From an uncultured Lachnospiraceae bacterium (lineage in GTDB: Bacteria > Bacillota_A > Clostridia > Lachnospirales > Lachnospiraceae): DNA of 10,093 nucleotides. The notes beneath the pieces were generated by a model. It saw only the letters and a program-made list of their open reading frames with translations, was not told where the DNA came from and did no database searches. Where the stretch lies: NCBI GenBank assembly GCA_947302185.1, contig CAMYVI010000076.1, positions 1 to 10,093 on the forward strand. The letters are read 5' to 3'. The translations under genes were made by a program, and so were the position numbers. This document shows positions 6,700-10,093 of the stretch, piece after piece (position 1 is the stretch's first letter; the number at the start of each line of letters is the position of its first letter).

Positions 6700-6836
6700 G
6701 TCAGGGAATTCCGGACATCCCGCTATAGATACTGTCGGAACCGCTTCGCGAACCCGATAATCAAAAGGCGGCCGATAGATCAGCCGGCAGGCTTAGAAAA
6801 AATAATCAGTTTTAAGGGTGTGTTTTTTGCGGTGCG

Positions 6837-6860
6837 GCAGGAACGCCGATGCGTTCTTGC
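6837..6860. repeat. 10-bp hairpin in the divergent region
   Basis: GCAGGAACGC (6837-6846) pairs over its full length with GCGTTCTTGC (6851-6860), with one G-U pair (read on +) and a CGAT loop. No T-run follows on either strand, so it is not a normal terminator. It may be part of an RNA or a protein-binding site. Confidence 0.5.
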
Positions 6861-6917
6861 TTGAACAGGACGGGAAGTTTGAGATTAAGTACTGCCTAAA
6901 GGAGAAATGTCTGTTAT

Positions 6918-6923
6918 TATAAT
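6918..6923 (+). promoter_or_regulatory. Possible -10 box for the exporter-like operon
   Basis: A perfect TATAAT lies 80 bases upstream of the start codon at 7004, but no good -35 hexamer sits 16-18 bases before it. The call is tentative. Confidence 0.3.
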
Positions 6924-6973
6924 AGTAAATAGTTCATGAGTTCTATAAGGTAGATTTTAGAGTCGGCATATTT

Positions 6974-6993
6974 TCAGGCAGAATCAGGCAGAA
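6974..6993 (+). repeat. Tandem 10-base repeat before the exporter-like start codon
   Basis: TCAGGCAGAA occurs twice in a row, ending 10 bases before the ATG at 7004. Each copy carries AGG, which could act as a weak ribosome contact, but neither is ideally spaced. Confidence 0.55.
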
Positions 6994-7003
6994 AGAGAAC
7001 GCT

Positions 7004-8020
7004 ATGAAACTGGATAGAATTAAAAGTAACTGGAAGCGATGGTTCATATACGCCGTAAGGCTTGCTATAGCCAGCAGTCTTGCGATTTACGCCGCAGACC
7101 TGATGAAACTGCAGTTTTCAACGCAGGCAGGAGTGATTTGTCTTTTTTCCATGCTTTCTACAACGAAAGACACCCTGAGACTGTCGGTAGCGAGACTTCT
7201 CAGCTTTATTGTTACTTTTGCGACGGCATGGGTCGCTTTTCATCACATTTCAAGCGAATGGATCGCTTTCGGTGTGTACATATTTGTGACAGTTGTCTTC
7301 AGCGAGATGAACGGCTGGGGCGCGGCACTTTCCGCAAATGTTGTTGCAGGATGTCATTTTCTGAGTGTCGAGAACTTCACGACGGACATAATAATTAATG
7401 AATTCTATATTGTCCTGACAGGAATGCTTTTCGCAATTTTATTCAATATTTTCCGTAATGTCGATAATGACAGGAAAATTCTCGAACAGTATATCGAGGA
7501 AGTTCAGAAGAAAATGCAGGTCGTTCTCGACGAAATGGCAGAATATCTTCATACGCAGGGAGGAGACCGGGATGTCTGGCCTCTCCTTGATGATCTTCAG
7601 ATGTATCTTGAAAAATGTATTTTAAAGGCTTCGGAATACGAGGGGAACAGTTTCGAAAACGACGCAATGTATTATGTACGGTATTTTGAAATGCGACGGT
7701 CGCAATGTGTGATCCTCGTAAACCTTCATGAAGAATTGACTAAGATCAAGTATATTCCCAAACAATCTGCAGTTATAATAGAGTATATACACTACTTAAG
7801 AGCGTTTGTGACTGAGATGAATATTCCCGATCAGCAGATTGAATTTCTGAATAAGGTATTTGAACGGATGAGACATGATGATCTGCCGGTCACAAGAGAA
7901 GAGTTCGAAAGCCGCGCAGTTCTGTTCCATGTTCTGATGGATCTTGATGATTTCCTGACGGTGAAGAAACGATTTATCGAAACCGGTGCGGCAGAGCATA
8001 TTATGATAAAGCGGAGGTGA
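7004..8020 (+). CDS. Aromatic acid exporter-like (FUSC/DUF939) membrane protein
   Basis: A 338-residue protein with the layout of the ArAE_1/DUF939 group of the FUSC superfamily, whose better-known members (AaeB, plant ALMT) export organic or aromatic anions. Function here is inferred. The N-terminal half is membranous, with segments near residues 15-32, 42-52, 62-80, 86-101, 106-120 and 131-150. FSTQAGVICLFSMLSTTKDTLR (38-59) is the typical conserved stretch. The C-terminal 185 residues are charged and helical, probably cytoplasmic, with likely coiled-coil (157-185). The start ATG has only a weak GAG upstream, just after a tandem TCAGGCAGAA repeat. The next gene starts five bases after the stop with its ribosome binding site over the stop codon, so the two are co-transcribed and likely coupled in translation. 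Confidence 0.83.
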   Translation: MKLDRIKSNWKRWFIYAVRLAIASSLAIYAADLMKLQFSTQAGVICLFSMLSTTKDTLRLSVARLLSFIVTFATAWVAFHHISSEWIAFGVYIFVTVVFSEMNGWGAALSANVVAGCHFLSVENFTTDIIINEFYIVLTGMLFAILFNIFRNVDNDRKILEQYIEEVQKKMQVVLDEMAEYLHTQGGDRDVWPLLDDLQMYLEKCILKASEYEGNSFENDAMYYVRYFEMRRSQCVILVNLHEELTKIKYIPKQSAVIIEYIHYLRAFVTEMNIPDQQIEFLNKVFERMRHDDLPVTREEFESRAVLFHVLMDLDDFLTVKKRFIETGAAEHIMIKRR

Positions 8021-8025
8021 GATGA

Positions 8026-8973
8026 ATGGATGTTAGAAGTATGGATAAAAGAACCAGGAAGATACTGATGACAGTAGTGCCGTTGATTATCGCATTGATT
8101 TCGATTTTTATAATAGCGAGGTACGTCTCTTCGGTTTCCTTCCACGCGAAGACAATAGCGTCTCTGGACAAGAAGAAAACGACAGTAATGCAGCTTGCCG
8201 CTGTGTCAACAAGTGCTTCTGCAGCCATCACCCTGATTCCGGGAGACGTGGCGACGCCGATTGCAGATAAGCTGGCGGATCTGAGTACATATTTTATCAT
8301 AGTGATCTGTGCAATTTATCTTGAGAAGTATTTACTGACAATAACCGGCTATGCGTCGTTCATGATACTGATACCGCTGGGCTGTGCGCTCATTTCCCTG
8401 CATGTCCTGATGCCGAGGCGCGGTTTCGATCAGATCGCAAAGAAGCTGATCATGTTCGGAATTGCAATTGTTCTGGTAATTCCGGCCAGCGTTATGGTCT
8501 CGGAAATGATTGAAAACACATACAGCGAATCGATTGATCTGACTGTACAGCAGGCGCTGCAAACATCTGAGCAGGCTGCGGAGAGTATCGAAGATTCGAG
8601 TAATATGACCGATGAATCCGTGTCCTCGAATGATGCCGGGGAAGTGACCGATAAAACCGGCGTAACGGAAGAAGAAGGCGCTGAAGAAAAAAAGCCGTGG
8701 TGGCAGTTCATAACAAATGCTACCGATACTGTTTCGGACACGGTCCAGACTGCATTAGACAATACAGTGAGCGGCGTTGAGACGAAAATCGAGGAATTCA
8801 AGAACATGCTGAACAATATGCTTGAGGCTCTTGCGGTTATGATCGTGACATCCTGTCTGATTCCGATTATTGTCCTCTTGTTCTTTGTATGGCTCATCAA
8901 AGTGATCTTGAATGTAAGCGTCCCGATGCCTCCGATGGGCAGACCCGGTCCGAACGGACATCATGTGCACTGA
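8026..8973 (+). CDS. Uncharacterised multi-pass membrane protein with acidic linker
   Basis: I do not recognise a named family. The 315-residue protein has a basic N-terminus, hydrophobic segments at 13-32, 87-106, 108-129, 140-160 and 266-295, and a small-residue segment (57-80, Ser/Ala-rich, ending IPGDVATPIA) that might also enter the membrane. Counting it as a crossing puts the basic residues RRGFDQIAKK (131-140) inside, as expected. Residues 161-222 are a Ser/Glu/Asp-rich, probably disordered acidic linker. A PWWQF motif and an amphipathic helix-like stretch (224-262) then lead to the last segment. The tail (299-315) is rich in Pro, Gly, Met and His. GGAGG (8013-8017) overlaps the stop of the exporter-like gene, eight bases from this ATG. 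The coupling suggests a shared job at the membrane, perhaps as partner or regulator of the exporter; that is inference. Confidence 0.85.
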   Translation: MDVRSMDKRTRKILMTVVPLIIALISIFIIARYVSSVSFHAKTIASLDKKKTTVMQLAAVSTSASAAITLIPGDVATPIADKLADLSTYFIIVICAIYLEKYLLTITGYASFMILIPLGCALISLHVLMPRRGFDQIAKKLIMFGIAIVLVIPASVMVSEMIENTYSESIDLTVQQALQTSEQAAESIEDSSNMTDESVSSNDAGEVTDKTGVTEEEGAEEKKPWWQFITNATDTVSDTVQTALDNTVSGVETKIEEFKNMLNNMLEALAVMIVTSCLIPIIVLLFFVWLIKVILNVSVPMPPMGRPGPNGHHVH

Positions 8974-9034
8974 AGAGCATAACAGTGATAAAAACTTAAT
9001 CTGTCCCGGGATCCCCCGTGATTCCGCAAAGAAA

Positions 9035-9092
9035 GGGCTGTCGTTCTGATCTGCTGTTTGAGCAGCATATCATTTGCGACAGCCCGTTTATT
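9035..9092. terminator. Long bidirectional terminator between convergent genes
   Basis: GGGCTGTCG (9035-9043) pairs perfectly with CGACAGCCC (9077-9085). Inside, TGATCTGCTG (9047-9056) pairs with CAGCATATCA (9063-9072) with one mismatch, around a 6-base loop. GTTTATT follows on the plus strand and TTTCTTT on the minus strand, so it can end both the exporter-like operon and the DUF937 transcript. Confidence 0.88.
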
Positions 9093-9124
9093 CATTGTCT
9101 TTATGTTATTCCGTGAAGCCTGAG

Positions 9125-9682
9125 TTATTTGCTGAGTGCCGAAAGCAGACTGAGAAGCGCCGCTCCGTTCAGATCATTTGATGAGGATGCCTGTGACTGC
9201 TGCGCTGCAGCGCCGCCGAACATACTCATAAGTCCGCCGAAATCCAGACCGCCTGCCTGGGACTGCTGGGAAGCCTGAGTTGTGTTAGCGGCAGAGACGC
9301 CGGAAAGGAGAGCCGGAGCGATGTTTGAGAGAACAGAAGAGACTTCCTTATCACTCATGCCTGTCTGGCCGGCAAGATTTCCGACTACGTTAGAATAATC
9401 GCTGCCGAGGATGTGACCGAGAATTTTATTTCCGTCGTCCGCATCGGCTGTCTTGATCTGATTATCCATCGTGTTGGTGGACTTGTGCTGGGAAAGCGCG
9501 CCGAGGAGAGAAAGTGCACCGCTCTGATTGGATGCATTGTTGGTCATTGCTTTGATCAGAATCGGAATGGCAAGAGGCAGCAGCTTTCTGATGAGAGCGC
9601 TTGAAACATCAGTTTTCTGCTCAAGTGTGTTCACAGAGGACTGAGTCAGCATGGAGCCTAAAAGCAGTGATAGTAAGTTCAT
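9125..9682 (-). CDS. DUF937 domain protein
   Basis: A 185-residue protein with the DUF937 (YidB-like) pattern: MNLLSLLLGSML at the N-terminus, LPLAIPILIKAMTNNA (35-50), GNKILGHILG (84-93) and AGQTGMSDKEVSSVLSNIAPALL (104-126). The C-terminal third (131-170) is low-complexity, rich in Gln, Ala and Ser with a GGLDFGGLMSMFGG stretch, and ends in a short hydrophobic helix-like NGAALLSLLSALSK. There is no clear signal peptide or membrane anchor, so it is probably cytoplasmic. The family's biochemical role is unknown. The start is set by AAAGGAG eight bases upstream on the minus strand. It converges on the exporter-like operon and shares the terminator at 9035-9092. It is monocistronic as far as the window shows. 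Confidence 0.86.
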   Translation of the reverse strand: MNLLSLLLGSMLTQSSVNTLEQKTDVSSALIRKLLPLAIPILIKAMTNNASNQSGALSLLGALSQHKSTNTMDNQIKTADADDGNKILGHILGSDYSNVVGNLAGQTGMSDKEVSSVLSNIAPALLSGVSAANTTQASQQSQAGGLDFGGLMSMFGGAAAQQSQASSSNDLNGAALLSLLSALSK

Positions 9683-9719
9683 AACGAGATCTCCTTTTCT
9701 TCATTTGTTTTTGACGGTT

Positions 9720-9731
9720 ATGCGTTCGCAT
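9720..9731. repeat. Second copy of the TGCGTTCGCA inverted repeat
   Basis: ATGCGTTCGCAT (9720-9731) shares TGCGTTCGCA with 9957-9966; the flanking pair is A-T here and G-C there, so pairing is kept. It lies in the DUF937 leader, 38 bases from the start codon. Confidence 0.5.
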
Positions 9732-9757
9732 TGATATGACCATCAGAACTACATATT

Positions 9758-9766
9758 ATTGTAGCA
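9758..9766 (-). promoter_or_regulatory. Extended -10 promoter of the DUF937 gene
   Basis: Read on the minus strand, TGCTACAAT matches the extended -10 pattern TGnTATAAT with one change. No good -35 is present, which extended -10 promoters tolerate. The leader would be about 70 bases and would contain the TGCGTTCGCA inverted repeat (9721-9730). Confidence 0.5.
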
Positions 9767-9939
9767 CAATGCAGAGAAAAAGTATAAAACTTTAGAAAAA
9801 AATGCTTAATTTTATCCATTGGTTAAAATCTTAATCACGGTTAAAGATATGTAGCTGACGAATTAGTACAAAACAGGAAGATATATTTTGTGTATTTTTA
9901 CCTGTTGAAAGTGGAATGGATTAGTTGTTAATATTCATA

Positions 9940-9967
9940 TATAAGAATTCTTATAGTGCGTTCGCAC
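9940..9967. repeat. 16-bp perfect palindrome abutting a 12-base hairpin
   Basis: TATAAGAATTCTTATA (9940-9955) is its own reverse complement over 16 bases. It is followed without a gap by GTGCGTTCGCAC (9956-9967), a second inverted repeat. The 10-base core of the latter recurs at 9721-9730. A protein-binding site is the simplest reading. Confidence 0.6.
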
Positions 9968-10093
9968 ATTTTCCCATTATTTATGTAAAGAAATGAATAT
10001 CCTGCAGCACTGCCGGAACCGGGCAGATTCTATTCGAACATCAAATGCTTTTCTTTTGGTGCCTGTCTTTTTGCGTTCCTTTTTTGCCTGAAT

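Larger units (their letters stand above)
6549..7003. other. Divergent intergenic region, no gene seen
   Basis: These 455 bases separate the divergent DUF2232 and exporter-like genes. Contents: the DUF2232 leader hairpins and promoter (6555-6699), a 7-bp hairpin near 6768-6785, a 10-bp hairpin at 6837-6860, a TATAAT box at 6918-6923, and a tandem 10-base repeat at 6974-6993. No open frame with a proper ribosome binding site was found. At this length and hairpin density it could hide a small RNA, but I recognise no known family. Confidence 0.6.
9683..10093. other. AT-rich region without a convincing gene
   Basis: It holds the DUF937 ribosome binding site and promoter (to 9766), an AT-rich stretch to about 9935, a possible plus-strand promoter (TTGAAA 9905-9910, 18 bases, TAATAT 9929-9934), the palindrome and hairpin at 9940-9967, and a hairpin CTGCC/GGCAG at 10010-10026. 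The last 60 bases are purine-rich on the minus strand, and all three minus frames are open at the edge (stops at 9977, 10030 and 10041), so the tail of a minus-strand gene may enter here; the frame cannot be decided. Confidence 0.55.

Noticed and set aside
6907..6939. Ten-codon frame after AAAGGAG in the divergent region
   Set aside because: The site is only two bases from the ATG, and the peptide (MSVIIIVNSS) is too short to support.
8430..8900. 156-codon open frame antisense to the second exporter-operon gene
   Set aside because: It is the reverse of hydrophobic and Ser/Thr-rich codons; the sense frame has a coupled ribosome binding site and coherent membrane layout.
9993..10091. 32-codon plus-strand frame near the right edge
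   Set aside because: No proper ribosome binding site, and the opposite strand looks at least as coding-like.
1..10093. Mobile element, prophage, CRISPR, toxin-antitoxin or rRNA/tRNA genes
   Set aside because: No transposase, integrase, regular spaced repeats, cloverleaf sequence or paired small toxin-like genes were found on either strand.

Overview
The window looks like chromosomal DNA from an anaerobic, fermenting Firmicute of the Clostridia type, possibly a gut or rumen Lachnospiraceae relative. The grounds are moderate GC, strong AGGAGG-type ribosome binding sites, a multi-cluster [FeFe] hydrogenase, a DUF2232/YybS-type membrane protein, a DUF939-type aromatic acid exporter and a DUF937 protein. 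No phage, transposase, integrase, CRISPR array, rRNA or tRNA was seen. The genus cannot be fixed from the sequence alone.

Layout. Positions 1-1439 (+) hold the C-terminal four fifths of an [FeFe] hydrogenase catalytic subunit, closed by a strong terminator. Positions 1782-3362 (+) hold glucose-6-phosphate isomerase with its own promoter, a structured leader and a terminator. Positions 3587-4871 (+) hold a two-gene unit: a membrane-anchored serine alpha/beta hydrolase and a stand-alone CinA C-terminal domain protein (PncC family). Converging on it from the minus strand are a TetR-family regulator (4886-5425) and, upstream of that, a polytopic DUF2232 membrane protein (5595-6548). A 455-base divergent intergenic region full of hairpins separates these from a tightly coupled plus-strand pair (7004-8973): an aromatic-acid-exporter-like (FUSC/DUF939) protein and an unrecognised membrane protein with an acidic linker. 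A long, probably bidirectional terminator lies between that pair and a convergent DUF937 gene (9125-9682, minus). The last 411 bases carry no convincing gene but hold a DUF937 promoter and two striking inverted repeats.

How the genes relate. Hydrogenase and glucose-6-phosphate isomerase are both core fermentation enzymes (H2 disposal and glycolysis), but each has its own terminator or promoter, so they look like neighbours rather than an operon. The middle and right parts are dominated by envelope proteins of poorly known function.

Most notable points: the hydrogenase has TSCSPGW where the classical H-cluster motif is TSCCPGW; the exporter-like gene is translationally coupled to an uncharacterised multi-pass protein; three GTGACA half-sites lie next to the TetR promoter; and a 16-bp perfect palindrome abuts a hairpin whose 10-base core recurs in the DUF937 leader. 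I see no clear evidence of a complete new defence or mobile system.
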